From positions 29,602,659-29,666,658 of the forward strand of contig CM068831.1 in assembly GCA_028554795.2 (NCBI GenBank): DNA of 64,000 nucleotides. The letters run 5' to 3'. The position numbers and the translations under genes are program-made. A model generated the notes under the pieces. That model ran no database searches, had not been told where the DNA came from, and saw nothing but the letters and a program-made list of their open reading frames with translations. This DNA comes from Sinohyriopsis cumingii. Taxonomy: Eukaryota > Mollusca > Bivalvia > Unionida > Unionidae. Below are positions 23,953-36,330 of this stretch, piece after piece (position 1 is the first letter of the stretch; each line of letters begins with the position of its first letter).

Positions 23953-24498
23953 TGGACTGAGGTAAGTTCGTTTCCATATATATATATATATAATAGTCAT
24001 TTTCCATATATATTTTCAATTAACTTGTTCATCATGACGGTTTTCACGTAGACATATTGAACATAGCAATGTTCAGTGTGTTTGTAGACAAAAGAAACAT
24101 GATATTATAATAAACAATCATGTCTTACACCCTCCACCGCTTCAGAAGTTGTGGCTCCTGGATGTTTTGCGTGTGGGTCATGTTGTTTTCTTGTGAGTTC
24201 GGTCCTACAACATCAAAATATTCGCTTTCAGTATACACAAATCTTTTGAAAAGTTTTCCTCAGAAATGCCTAATAAACTCTATGCCAAAATATATCTGAG
24301 AAATTGTTATAAAATATGTAAAATATGTATTATCTTACAGTATAGCGTGTTATCAGTGGATATTATTCACCATAATTAGGTTAGATATTAATTAAAATAT
24401 GCCGATTCATCAGTCGTTCGGAGTGTTCAGTTCAAGGGAGGTAATTTTTGCAAATTACGCGCTGTATACAAATGTTTTCACAGCCACCAGTGGCAGCT

Positions 24499-25112
24499 CT
24501 GTGTGTGTGTGTGTGTGTGTGTGATGTAAGTGTGTGTGTGCATGAATGGCGTTTGGGGGTGGCAAGTGGGGCGACCGCCCCAGGCCCCGCTCTTGAGGGG
24601 GCCCCGCGCTTCAGTCCTAAGGTCGTCCTTATGAGTTTGTCAAGCTATATTCTCTGCCAAATCGCGAAAGTTGATCTAGTCTAGACATAATCAGTGTTTG
24701 CAGTAGCATACCAATTGAGATACCAATACTCTGGCCCCGCGCGGTCATGGTCGGCCCTACAAGGCCCGGCATTCTCCTAACGCCGCCTCTGTGTCTGTGT
24801 GTGATTTGGATGTTTAACGTAGCTTTAAAAACAATTCAGTCATATCGGTACGATGTCTGCATTGTGGCAGTTTATAGTGATGTTTAGATCTGGAGCACCA
24901 TGCCACAGACATGTAGCATGATGACCTACCGAGTCACATTATCCTGACACCAGGCCGACCAGTCCTAACATTAACCTCTTAACGCTGAGTGCCAAGCGAG
25001 GCAGCTGTTAGTACCTTTTATATGTCTTTGGTATGACTCTGCCAGGGATCGAACCCACAACCTCCTGCACCCGATGAGGATGCTCTAACTACTAGGCCAC
25101 CGGAGCGGTTGT
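24499..25112 (-). mobile_element. SINE-A split by an hAT-like MITE
   Basis: The body lies at about 24,803-25,112 on the minus strand, with B-box GGTTCGATCCC and an A-box that reads TGGCCTAGTAG. Its (CA)n tail, seen as TG on the plus strand, continues on the far side of the MITE at 24,499-24,540. CAGTGGCAGCT at 24,488-24,498 and 25,113-25,123 is an exact 11-bp duplication enclosing both the SINE and the MITE, which proves the order: SINE first, MITE later. Confidence 0.92.
24541..24791. mobile_element. hAT-like MITE nested in a SINE tail
   Basis: A GC-rich 251-bp insert. Its ends, CATGAATGGCGTTTGGGGG and the inverse of CTCCTAACGCCGCCTCTG, share the inverted core GGCGTT(T/A)GG(G/A)G. Flanking TGTGTGTG (24,533-24,540) and TGTCTGTG (24,792-24,799) match at 7 of 8, as for an hAT 8-bp duplication, though the repeat background weakens that evidence. 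The interior has many G/C runs such as GGGGCGACCGCCCCAGG. No transposase is present. Confidence 0.75.
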
Positions 25113-25123
25113 CAGTGGCAGCT

Positions 25124-28100
25124 AAGAGATTCATTGAGATCACTAAACTGTATGGCAGTGCTAGTCGTAATCCGTTACAGATGGGTGGTTTTACTTCTTA
25201 GGTTATACAACACTAATATAAGGGTAGCCCATACAATTGGTTCTTATAGTTTACCATCGTTTGAAGAGGGTGGTCTCAGTCCTGTGATGGTCGTTAAGCG
25301 GTGTTTAGGTACATATACAGGTTTTTCCAGTTACTCTCCAGGCCCCCTTACAAATGAATACGATCATTATGAAACCTGAAACTTAAACTATGCAATTATC
25401 TTCCTTGTATTAAGGCTATATAATTTTTATTTGGATTAGATGTGCAGTTAATCTCAATTTGTAAAGGAGGTGCAGCTTATGACACAAAAAAGTGAACATT
25501 GTACTCTCCCAGTTACTTGATGCTTAATATTAGTAACGTTTATACACTGCTTGACCTGAGCGGGGAATTTCCGTGAGATTTAAATATTAAAGATAACACG
25601 TTTATTCCACAAAGGAAGCAAAATACTACCATTAATGTTACAGAATTGGCTTTGAATTGAAAGAAATGTAGTCGTTTCATTTTAAAGCTTAAGTTACTCC
25701 AATTAATAAAAATTGCATAATCGCCAGTCACTATTAGTTTTGCTGAAGAAAACAAATGAAGTTAACCACGATTATATTGTGACTAGCTTCGAAACAGATT
25801 TGACATATTCTCTTAAATGTATGATCAGGCGATACATTACAAAATAAAGATAACGCGTAGTGTTTGGACTTGATCCATATGTTTTGCTTTATCGCCCAAT
25901 CTATAAAACAGAAACCTATTAAGCAATTGTCAAATATTCTATCCACCTCTCGAATTTCACTTGTCTCAGAACTTGTCAACTTAACCTTGTGTTTTGCCTA
26001 TGTATTTCTTGGCATTCATAATTTCCTGATGATATATCATTGTTTCCATTTTATAATTGCTTACTCGGCATACACTTTATTGTCGACCTTTATGAACGGC
26101 ACCAATATTCTACTTCAGATCAAACTTACCGACATCAAGACCGTAATTATCGCCGATGCGGGATGTTAAGTCTGCTTCTCGTTTTAAAGTTGAGGAAGCA
26201 TTACAGCCTCCAAAGCACGCAGTGCGTGCATAAAAAGTGCAAGTCATGACAATTAATAGTTGCACATGCCTCGTGTGAACTACTGGTGCCTATGCATACA
26301 AATGAAAAATCAGGTGCTGAATTTCCTTTTCAGGTGATCATTAGCAAATAAGCATGAACGATTGAAGGGACAATATTTAATACATATTTTATCTTCGTAG
26401 AAAAGATGTCGTACATTTGGAGGTACAAGAAGCAATGCATATATTGAATTAGTTCATACTTTTCACGCTATCATGGGCCTGAAACACAAAATAAGCTGTG
26501 TTACTACATTGGTATTAGCGACCATAATTATCGCTGACGGATATCAAATATAAAATGCCCATTAATTTCGATACAAAACAAGATATCTGATTATCAAATG
26601 TTTAAGAGTTTGAGCTCTTTTGGATTGTCATACTGAAGCTACTGTCGTCCGATAAAGAAACGTTTCTGAGGTTGTATAAATGATGCAAATGATTAAATTT
26701 ATTCACAAGAGAATATAAAGAAAACAACCAGCAATAAATGGAATGTGCATTTTGCTTGCACAGCAAATTGTCAGTTCAAATGTATCACAAAAAGCAAATA
26801 CTAGTTAACAAAGGATAATGACTATAGTTGCAAAAGAGTCAGATCCGTAGTGCATTATTCCATAGACCAGCCCTTACCACGTGAGCTAGATGACTATGCG
26901 GAAGTATTTTTCAGAGCACAGGTTATTGACTACATACGACATTTTACCAACAGCCTAGATCTGATGACTCACAAACGCTCCCCCCTTCCAAAATATTAAC
27001 ATATGAACTCCTTTAACTATGCATTAACAGTAGCATAAATGTAATCTTGATAAGTCTGCTTGACAACGGATAGATCTCCAACTTATCTGAAATTTATATA
27101 AATTACTTAATTTTGCATGCTAAGGAAAAGCCATGTTCGGGTTCAATGCAAAGTCCACCTTAAGATTATCTAGCACTACTGTAAGTTTTTCTCCTAATAA
27201 ACTTTCTAGATCTGATAAAAGGATCAGATTACCCGATGGCAATGTTGGAAATCGCGATTCCTTCTCCTTACTCTTGACAAACTCGATCGGTTGTTTTAGT
27301 ATGTTGACAGACTGTTCCCAGCAGATGAATTCGCTGACCAGATAAGGATAATCGCGCATCGTGTTGACATTCTATGTGCTGGAAAAATTGGAAAGTCATA
27401 TTTTCAGGTTGCGATCCAATAACAACTTACATGGTACATATTTTTGGTGTACTTGAAAAACTTTCTTGCCACTCTGGATTCGCTTTGATTTTGGAACGAC
27501 TTAAATCCAAAACCACTATGCGCCTTTAGGTTAAAGATAATTTAAGCACGTCAATTTCAGATCATGTTACGGTCCTTACTAAACAAACTACAGCATAATA
27601 CCAGATAGTTGGAATTTATCATGGCCGCATTACTTTAGGATGACATGTACGTTACTGAGAAATACAACTCATCTATGTTAATTTTCCTTGTCGATAATGC
27701 AATCGGTGATCTCGTATGACCAATTATAGCTGTCTAGTCTCCAATAATATCTCAGCCAGGCCGATTTTTGATAGCTCATGATCTGTGGTTTTTGTACACT
27801 GTTCTATGTAGCAAAATTATGATGTACGCTATAAATTTTCATTATCATCATTATTTATTTCGACTTTGAATATATTTTGTTATATGAGAGCAGGACGTTT
27901 ATGCTTCAAAAGGCAGGAAAGAAAACAGAATTGTAATGCTATCAAGTAAGACCTAGCATCCATCATCTCATATAATGCGCTTTCTAAAATAACTACTCCG
28001 CATGTTTTAATTAAGACGTGCATATACAATTCTTCTTTCTTATCAAGACCACATTCAGACTGTCCCTTGCATGATCTTTATTCACCATTATGACTGACTA

Positions 28101-31100
28101 TCTGTGGAAATATGTATTAGTTGATTTCACTCTATTTTATTTAATCAATGACTATTGGTGTGTGTGCGTGTGTGTGTGTGTGTGTGTCCATTAATTTAAT
28201 GACATTAAAAAATTTCGTTTTTCCTCCATGTATGCAATTTCTTAAATGCACAATGGGACATCTGTGTCCGACTTGATCAGGGAAGAATGATTGAAAGTTC
28301 AAAAACCGACAACACAAAAAGATCTAAAGATTGTTATCATAATTATGATTTCCGTGCATATTTTTAGAGATGCGGTCGATTATGAGTTCTATTATTCTAT
28401 ACGTTTTGTGCATTTTCTCAATCTTTAGCACGTGCATTTCCTTTATGTAAGCACCAAAACTACGCATCATTGTTAAAGTTGCCGAATAAAAAAATGTTGT
28501 GTATATGATATGATTCTACATGGTCTAGACAGTAAGAAAGGAAGCAGGACTGACAATGTATATCTTCTGCTTCCTGTGTGTGTCGTATAAGACTTCGGAT
28601 GTTAACTTCTCATTAGTAATATTCAATTATATTATCATGATGGTACTTTGGAATTGGCATCCTTTGACTGTTTGTATGAGAAAGTAAACACCATAGATCA
28701 CTTGTTAATATACATTAATGGAAAAAGCCAGCCATTTTATGTTTACGCAGCCAGACTGCAATGTCTTTCTAACATTCTGTACTTTACTCCCTTATAATTT
28801 ATAATTTCGCAGGCGATGTAATCTAGCGAGGAATAATTGTCCGACATTTATCATTTTCTTTGACGTTCAACGATGTAGGGAAAGGTGGTATCCGCATACT
28901 GCACGGCAATCAATTTTCTTTCGGGCATATCCAGAGCGAGTGCGATTTGCAGTGAATAAAACTGCACAGGAGACAATAACATTTATTGTCACATTTTTGA
29001 ACGTCATGAATAATGATGGCGAGAACTACCGAGTGATATGAGAATTAACTTTGGAGGAAGTCAATGAAATGTGTTTTTTCTAGAACATTTATATAACCAA
29101 ATAATTGTGTGCCACGAAAAATCACAATGAAAAACGGAATCAAATGATTTGTATCTGCCACAAAATAGAACTAGTTATAAATTGCTCGTTGTATTTTTCT
29201 TCTTTCTATTATATATTTTTGTTCTGATTTGGAGCCTAAATTGTAACCTAGGATGAAAGATATATTCTGGCACACATAGAGTAGAAAGGTTAATACTGTT
29301 TTCTTTAAGTGTATCATCTTGTGATAGAAAACAAATGAACAATATCAGTATTGCACTGTTGATCCAAGCCCTGAGACCGGAATTAAAGTAACTTTCAGAA
29401 AGATTACGGTGCCAGACCACTACTAGTTACTTCTGAAGGATATCAGTCTCGAAGTAGACTGGTTTTTGGGGTGCCATTCTACGTTTCTGAGGCAAATAAA
29501 GCACATGATGAGTGCTGTATTGGAAGTAGACCTGGATACCGTCAACTACCAAGACAGTGAAAAATTGAACAAATGTAAACGTTTTTAATAAATTACGACT
29601 GAGACAGAATTGCTGTTGCATGCAGGTTGCCCGTAAAATGTTCTTTAATGTGAATAATTACATACGTAATTGAATTTGTGGATATAATTATTAGTGGAGT
29701 AGTGTGTTCCACGTAATGCTTATAGCATTGGCCAGTAGCGCTAATATCATCTTGAAAACTGTCATTCCTTAATTGCACTATTGTTCCCAGCAAGCTGCAG
29801 CATCTTGTTCCTAACTACCGTTTAACTGATGACAGCTGTGATCTCTCTGAATACTTTGCTTTTTAACATTTATGTCAAGAAAATGCGGTGAAGCGCGTAA
29901 TTTTTGTTGTTGGAAATTCGGCGCTTGCTTCTTTCAACAAGTATTTGTATTGCGTACATAGTGATGTACTGTACAAAATTATTTATATTTTTCAAAAATA
30001 TACATTGATATATATGGAAAATAAATTAGTACTATAATCTTTAAAGAAATACAAAGTACCTGCCATCTATTACATCCCATATAAAATAGGCACAACTGTT
30101 GATACAATCTACATGTATAAAGAGATCTTAAAATAAGCTGTTGTGTTGCTTGTTGACAAAATATGTTTCTAAAATCTAGTCGGACACATATTATTGTTAT
30201 GATTGTCTACCACTGCTCAATCTCATAAATGTAATGAAAACCTGAATATATGTATTTTCTGTCTAACCTTTTTTCTCATGCCTTTATTAGGATCAACATG
30301 TAACAAACGGGTTGAAAATATCGCTTTTTTGTAATTAGTGTATGTACCAAAGTCACATCTTCAAATGTTTCTTGAAAACTGGTGGCTACACAACGACACG
30401 GAACAAAGTGTGCCTCTAGTTATGTGCTCACGATATTAAACTCTGAAATGTAACCTATCGTCTAATTTAAATATATTTTCATGGTAATGTACCTACGATT
30501 GCATGACATTTTCTTCCTTTGCATGTCATTATATTTGGATAAGTATCTTTGATTTACGCATTTCAGAATTAATAACAACCTTCACGATATTCTTTATTTA
30601 GGGCGATAAACAGTGGACAATACCGAATAAAGTGGTGTTCAACCCTTGTGAGATACTGGGGTCGAGGGCCCAAGAGTTACCTTTCATTTCCGAATAGCTT
30701 CTTACAAAAGTTGATATATATCAGTGGGGCAAGTGAGGTGTACATATAGATTTGCATAGAGCTGAATGTTATTTACAGAAAGAATATCATGCCTTTTTAC
30801 AATATAATGCTACTATTTCCAATGTTTCATACTACATTGCATATTTCATTCAGCCCTATGGCCCAACATGTACAAGAGATAACAAGCATATTCATATAAG
30901 AAGCAAAATCATATGGTTAATGTGGAAATAACATTAGAAATGACAGCTACAATACAGGCATAAATCCCACACAAATGTTCTATAATATGCCTGTTTATGA
31001 TAAAATAGCAGTTTGGTATAACGTGCGAATTATACACTAATCAATGAATATTTCTCAGATTAATGGGATACCATATGTAATAGATGGAGATCATTCTCGG

Positions 31101-31120
31101 CCGATTTATCGCTGAGAACG
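25124..31120. other. long unrecognised AT-rich region
   Basis: Six kilobases with no gene I can support. It holds a (TG)n tract at 28,157-28,188. Two related 30-bp segments occur near 26,143 and 26,519 (ATAATTATCGC-type). The 79-codon minus frame at 27,120-27,359 has an ordinary amino-acid balance but no recognisable domain. Other frames here look like chance. Confidence 0.4.
28157..28188. repeat. (TG)n microsatellite
   Basis: About 15 TG units with one interruption. Confidence 0.93.
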
Positions 31121-31150
31121 TAGTGTGTGTGTGTGTGTGTGTGTGTGTGT
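31121..31150. repeat. (TG)n microsatellite
   Basis: About 15 TG units; the open frame starting here is an artefact. Confidence 0.94.
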
Positions 31151-31980
31151 TCTAATACCGTGCATGCATGAAACCAAAGTAGAAAGCTACTTAGAAAGGT
31201 ATGCTATAATTATTCACTACTCCATCCCACACCATCTCAAGGATAAGTCATGTACAAAACTATTAAACTGCAACCGCGTTAACGGTTTCTTAATTGAGTT
31301 GAGGTTCAGGAGGGCGTCTATATACCACTCACCCCAATATCCAAACCCACTCGTCTGGACACGGGAGAATTCTAGATTGGCATTCAAAATATGCAAATGA
31401 TCCTATCAAAATACGTCAAAAATCAAATCTTATAATGATTCAGCAGCTACACAAAATATGGCGTATGCTTGTGCACAATTGTTCATATAAGTATTGACTG
31501 AAACCATCCAGAACTAGCTACGATTTCGTGTATACAAATATAAGAAAATACGTTAATCAGATTATTTAAACAATGGTACCTGTGTACATTAAAATGTAGC
31601 ATTAGTTTTGACTTTACCCTTGCAGCTGTCTAGATATAGTATTACAAGATGATAATGTATTTTTCCTTCGATGTTGAAAGCCTACAATGTTGTCTTATTT
31701 CAAATGAAAATTTTCCTGCAAAGATATAAATATTTTAACATCATACTCTGGACTATGCCTTGGTCTTATCCTGTACAGTATCGAATATATTGCAATGGAA
31801 GTCCAAACTAAGTTCTAATATAAAAGCGTGGCGGATATTATCAAAACAATAAATGTCCATCTATTATGACTAACAACTGACGCTCAGTACAGATTATATG
31901 AGTATATACAGCATGGAAATGGAGTTGAGAAAGACTCGTACAACATCAAAATGTGCATGGTTTTTACTTCCTTGCATAAT
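31151..31980. other. unrecognised sequence
   Basis: No gene or repeat recognised. Confidence 0.4.
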
Positions 31981-31981
31981 T

Positions 31982-32290
31982 CTAGTATCCTAAGTTGTAA
32001 GAACGTACGCTTTGGGTGAAGTAGGTCGCAGGTACAAACCCCTGTATAGTCGTACAAAAGAGCTATAAAAATAATACTAGCAGTTGCTTCGGTTTGCGCT
32101 CAGCATTAAGAGGTTAGTGTTAGGACTGGTCGGCCTGATGTCAAGATAATGTGACTAGGTGGGACATGATAACCATGTCTGCGGCACGATGCCCTTCTGA
32201 TGCACATTATAAACTGTAACCTGTCAAATATGGTAGCGATACGACTTAAATTGTTAAAGCTATGTTAAAAATCCAAATCACAAAAACACA
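31982..32290 (+). mobile_element. SINE-A, old degenerate copy
   Basis: The 3' two-thirds matches well (CTCAGCATTAAGAGGTTAGT, GGACTGGTCGGCCTGATGTC, AAAGCTATGTTAAAAATCC). The tRNA-like head is barely recognisable (CCTAAGTTGTAAGAACGT for the A-box zone, AGGTACAAACC for the B-box), so internal promoter function is probably gone. The tail is CA/A-rich. No clear target duplication. Confidence 0.85.
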
Positions 32291-32623
32291 TCCTTCCTTT
32301 GCTTTTGTCAATGTAATTTATTTTCAATCGGATTGACTTTAAACACATTTCACTGAACAGGACAAGCCAGACTTTGCGACTTTGAAATTCAAAACATAAG
32401 ATAATTTAAAGTTATCGTTCGACTACGCACATTGAATCTTGTAAAACTACAGAGTAAATAGCTTGTATCTGGATATATTAAAGTCCTATTAATCAGTTCT
32501 CTTTTAATCCTACAGTTGTATCACTGTAGTATACCAGGAGCTCAACATAATTTTCCCACTGATTCGAATATCACTCTACAGTTTGGTTCCATGGATATTC
32601 AGAGTTTATCATCCGTAAGTCAC

Positions 32624-32627
<4 letters not shown>

Positions 32628-32655
<28 letters not shown>

Positions 32656-32696
32656 CAACGTCTTCTTCACCCACTAGAATTTGAATCTAAATATAC

Positions 32697-32758
<62 letters not shown>
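32628..32758. repeat. two (TA)n microsatellites
   Basis: TA arrays at 32,628-32,655 and 32,699-32,758 separated by 43 bp of unique sequence. Confidence 0.95.
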
Positions 32759-32764
<6 letters not shown>

Positions 32765-33039
32765 ATATTTACATAATATTGAGGGTAGAGCTTTTGCCAA
32801 ATGACTATCGACGTGTTCCTTGTGATGATATTCTCTTGTATTTAACTTTAAGACCTGATCTTGTTTACGAATCAATTAAATATTCCATTAAAAAAACATT
32901 AGGTTTCCAATAAAATAATATTGCATCATTATCAGGTGACATTCTATATCTAGAAAATGCGGTAAACCAATTATTAATTAATGTTTGTATCATTCTTTGG
33001 GAATCTATAATCAAAGGTCATAGTTGTGTTCAGTAATGA

Positions 33040-33310
33040 CTTGAGATGAATTATTATTTTGAATTATTCCTTATAATTAAAAAGCGCTCATTGACCTTTG
33101 GACGGAACCACTAATTTGGGATTATAGATGACTCATATTGAGACATAATAAATTGTATGATGTCATTTAAAACTTTTTGAATTTATTCGGAACATTCTAT
33201 CGGTTAGATTTGTGATAGACTATTTATGATTTTTTGGGATTTAGTTGTTGACCTTACTAAACAAGTTGGTTTGCTTCTCCCTTTTTTACAGTTGAAAACT
33301 ATTTAGTCTT
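33040..33310 (+). mobile_element. diverged LTR-like repeat, fragment (fossil)
   Basis: TTTATTCGGAACATTCTAT and GGTTTGCTTCTCCCTTTTTTAC line up with blocks in the copy at 57,490-58,115. The match is patchy and the limits are approximate. Very old. Confidence 0.35.
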
Positions 33311-33339
33311 AATACCTACCGACCTACCTAGGTACCTGC

Positions 33340-33420
33340 CTGCCTGCCTAGCTAACCATCTAGCTATCCCCATCTACCCATAAACATACATCATGAATGC
33401 ATGCATACATACATACAAAC
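33340..33420. repeat. degenerate CCTA/CCTG/CATA tetranucleotide tract
   Basis: Imperfect four-base repeats, similar to the tract near 510. Confidence 0.7.
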
Positions 33421-33880
33421 GAGGGTTGTATGAAAAGTTCTTAATTTTAGTGCACTGTACAAAAATATTTGTTCATTAGTGTATGTGATATTTAATATAA
33501 ATATATTATTAGAAGAGTATCGTCCACCACCTTCTCCATTTCACATTTACTTAATCCAGTCTGTTTAATCCTTTTCGAAAGAACACAAAACATAAAGTAT
33601 TCGTTTATTTGAAACATATCTTCTGAAGAATTCGCGCGCATTACAAATTGTAAGCTGCATTGTATTTAAGCAAAGTAAAACACTTTGCAGCAAATAGTAA
33701 TAAATTAAAAGTATATGATACAATGAGGAACTAATAACCAACGAAATTTTCGATCAATTAATCGTCGAAAAAAATTACTAAATTTACAAGGAAACAATCC
33801 GGAACTGTTTAAATTTACAACATTACCTTTACAAAGTATGAATATGATTTTTGTCTTATTAACATGATTTATTCAAGAAA

Positions 33881-33885
<5 letters not shown>

Positions 33886-33958
<73 letters not shown>
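33886..33958. repeat. compound (TA)n(TG)n microsatellite
   Basis: About 24 TA units passing into 12 TG units. Confidence 0.96.
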
Positions 33959-33959
33959 A

Positions 33960-34777
33960 AACTGACTACAAACAGTGCACAACTAGTATCTAGCTAGCCT
34001 ATGCGCTGTCAACTCTTAATGAGCCTTTTTCAAAAGCAAACACAAAACATAGACAAGACAAACAAATAAAACCACACAAACCGTTGTCTTTGTAAAGCTT
34101 TGCATGTCTATGACTTGTTACGGATGCTGAAAAATATTTTATATTGACCTAGAAATGCATGAGCCATAGCGTCATCTGTTATTTTATGTAAATTTATGTA
34201 GGCGCAAATTATATCCCGGATATTTCATTGTTGTAGTTGTACTATAGTTTATTGGGTGAATAATAAGCAAATTTACAGAATTATTGAAAATAGAACATGT
34301 CGGCTGCAAAAAGGTAAGTGTATTTGTGAATGGCTGTCTTTTTCTAGTCTTCTTGGTTTAAACCGCTTGGTTTCAATGTTCTAAGGCGGCGGATCTAGTA
34401 AGATTCCTTTTCATTCCTGGTTTCAGAACTCCATTTGGGTTGTGAGCAATTGCTATAAGTGTTATATCACTGAAAGTGTGGCCATGGGAGGAGTAGTGTT
34501 CTGCGACTGGGCTTCTGTACAGCTTCTTTGTAATCCAATCAGATCTATGATGGTTGATCATTTTGTGTAGTTTTTCAGTTTCTCCGACATACTGGATGCT
34601 ACAGATCTTACATGTGATGAGATACATTACATTCTCTGTTTTGTACGTTTTGTTTGAACCATGTATGTTCAGTTTTTCTCTAGTCCCTGTGCTAGAAAAT
34701 GTCCTGGTCTCTATCATATGTTGGCAGGTTTTGCACCTGTTATCGCCACAGGGGCCAGATTGACTAGTGTGGCACAT
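33960..34777 (-). mobile_element. Penelope-like element, 3' fragment
   Basis: The minus strand encodes the C-terminal part of a Penelope-like element (open frame 34,373-34,777), followed by a likely 3' untranslated stretch to about 33,960 that includes GAAAAAGGCTCATTAAGAG, the kind of segment often found downstream in these elements. The reverse transcriptase is missing, so the copy is 5'-truncated at about 34,777. The exact 3' limit is not visible. Confidence 0.75.
34373..34777 (-). pseudogene. GIY-YIG endonuclease domain of a Penelope-like element
   Basis: Residues 9-20 show a CGDNRCKTC zinc-binding motif. Residues 48-68 give NVMYLITCKICSIQYVGET, the Penelope form of the GIY-YIG core, and HRSD follows at about residue 79 with PVAEHYSSHGHTFSD at about 90-104. 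In the family this domain nicks target DNA for insertion. Only this C-terminal domain is present, with no RT upstream, so it cannot retrotranspose. The frame is otherwise open for 134 codons. A host GIY-YIG gene is unlikely because the CKTC zinc motif and the V.YL..C..C..QYVGET spacing are typical of Penelope-like elements. Confidence 0.85.
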
Positions 34778-34789
34778 TAAGTAAATAAT

Positions 34790-35259
34790 TTGTATAAAAT
34801 ATTACTTATTACTCATCTGTAGTCATTATAATCAATTCCTTGTTTTTTGTTTCTTAACATTTTAACAAAATTTGTTCTACGATGGATTCGAGCCTTATTC
34901 TCTGGAGAAGAGTTGTCTGTACATTGCTGCATGCCACTTAATTTCGTGTTGGTTACAAACAAGCATATTGGGGTCTATTGAATGCATAGGGAGGAACCAC
35001 GTTATGTTCCGGTTCAAGCATTAGTGGTTTTCAATCTTCCCCTTACATTTGAGGAGGTTATGCTATAAAACTAAAGTATCATACAAAGCCCCCAAAAGCC
35101 TGTCGTGGCCGACACCTCTTGTGACTGAACATGATCGTAACTACCAGGTTTCAGAGCATCATTTTATCCCTTTGAAATTCCAATGAACTTTACCTTTTCT
35201 ATGGCGGAAACTTGTAGTACATGCATATCTCGTACACAGTTAGATCCCAGGGTTTTGAT
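34790..35259. other. unrecognised sequence
   Basis: No gene or repeat end recognised. Confidence 0.4.
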
Positions 35260-35400
35260 ATTGTTGTTGTGGGGTTTAACACTATTTTTCAGCACACGAT
35301 AGGCTATGCAAGGCGGCCATTATTAATGGTGGAGGAAGAACCCGGGAAAACCCAGGGAAGAACCACCGACCCACGACAAGCTACTGGCAAGCTTTCTCAC
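35260..35400 (-). mobile_element. SINE-B, 5'-truncated
   Basis: On the minus strand it runs from GTGAGAAAGCTTGCCAGTAG through GGTCGGTGGTTCTTCCC and ATGGTGGAGG-complement sequence to TTAAACCCCACAACAACAA. The tRNA-like head is absent, the normal outcome of incomplete reverse transcription. Unlike the copies at 2.5 and 6.1 kb, it keeps the central segment. Confidence 0.88.
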
Positions 35401-35639
35401 AGTGTCTTGAAATAGCTTGAACTTAGCGTACAGAGTAAACTTTCTTCTACACTCTTGCTACACTTGTACATTTTCGCATAGGTATTCATATTCATATACA
35501 AGAATCACAAACTGCATTCGCCGATACCACCGTGGACAATAAACGCCATAAAATATAATTTCATCTTTAGTAATTGTAAAATCCGCAACAAGTCACGTTG
35601 TTTATCTACGAATAGATTGAAAGAAATCAAGATTCACAA

Positions 35640-36330
35640 GTCGTGGACATATGACCTTGTATACAGAAGGTTCAAAAGACAGAGAGAGGTAGTAGTTGTT
35701 GCAACAACCACGGCCAAATCACTTGGCCGCTACAGCAATCATATTAAGGTCTTTAAACTAGATCTTTAAACTCTCCAAATCGCGGGTATGTTCATATTTT
35801 GGGATTCCCATTAGACATAGAAAGCTTAACAAAACTTTAAATTTGACAAAGCAAATTTATCCCTTGTATATGGCTAAACGTCACAGCAAATGTATACAGG
35901 AAAACAGTTTGCTAATAAAATCTGCGTAAAGGCATTTAGTATTGTTGGCTGTCTAGTATCATTAATGCTAAGGGTAGTTATATATCAAATACAGAAGACA
36001 AAGCTGCCATGCCGTAACCTATTTTTAAATGGAAACTTCAAATACCATTGCAATCTACATGCTCTCTTATAACGCACACAATTCTTAAAGGAATTCTAAC
36101 AAACTTTGGAACATTAGTTCTACCATTGGAGAATACCCAATTCGTACATTTCTCTTATACATTGATCTTCGACCATATTGTATATCTTGCCTGTACTTGC
36201 TGACAGTAGAATACATTCTTGTCGAGTGTCTCGACTTCCTGTCTGAAGAGAACGTAATGAAGCAGTTTTATTTTGTGATGCAGTAATCATATTTGAACTT
36301 TTAAAAACTCTTGTCTATATAACAACTTAT
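35640..36330 (+). mobile_element. LINE fragment with RNase H and C-terminal Cys/His region
   Basis: LYTEGSKD at 35,657-35,680 matches the first RNase H motif (usually YTDGSK; the catalytic Asp is Glu here). From 36,122 a frame reads TIGEYPIRTFLLY...PYCISC and LTVEYILVECLDF (to 36,238), matching the RIGHTRLTHSYLL / C..C / LTVEHIL..C pattern found after RNase H in LINEs of the I or Nimb type. The frames between are disrupted by stops. EN and RT domains are absent. Confidence 0.65.

Noticed and set aside
27120-27359. 79-codon minus frame with ordinary amino-acid balance
   Set aside because: A possible acceptor sits upstream, but I recognise no family, found no partner exon, and the plus strand is open across most of it.
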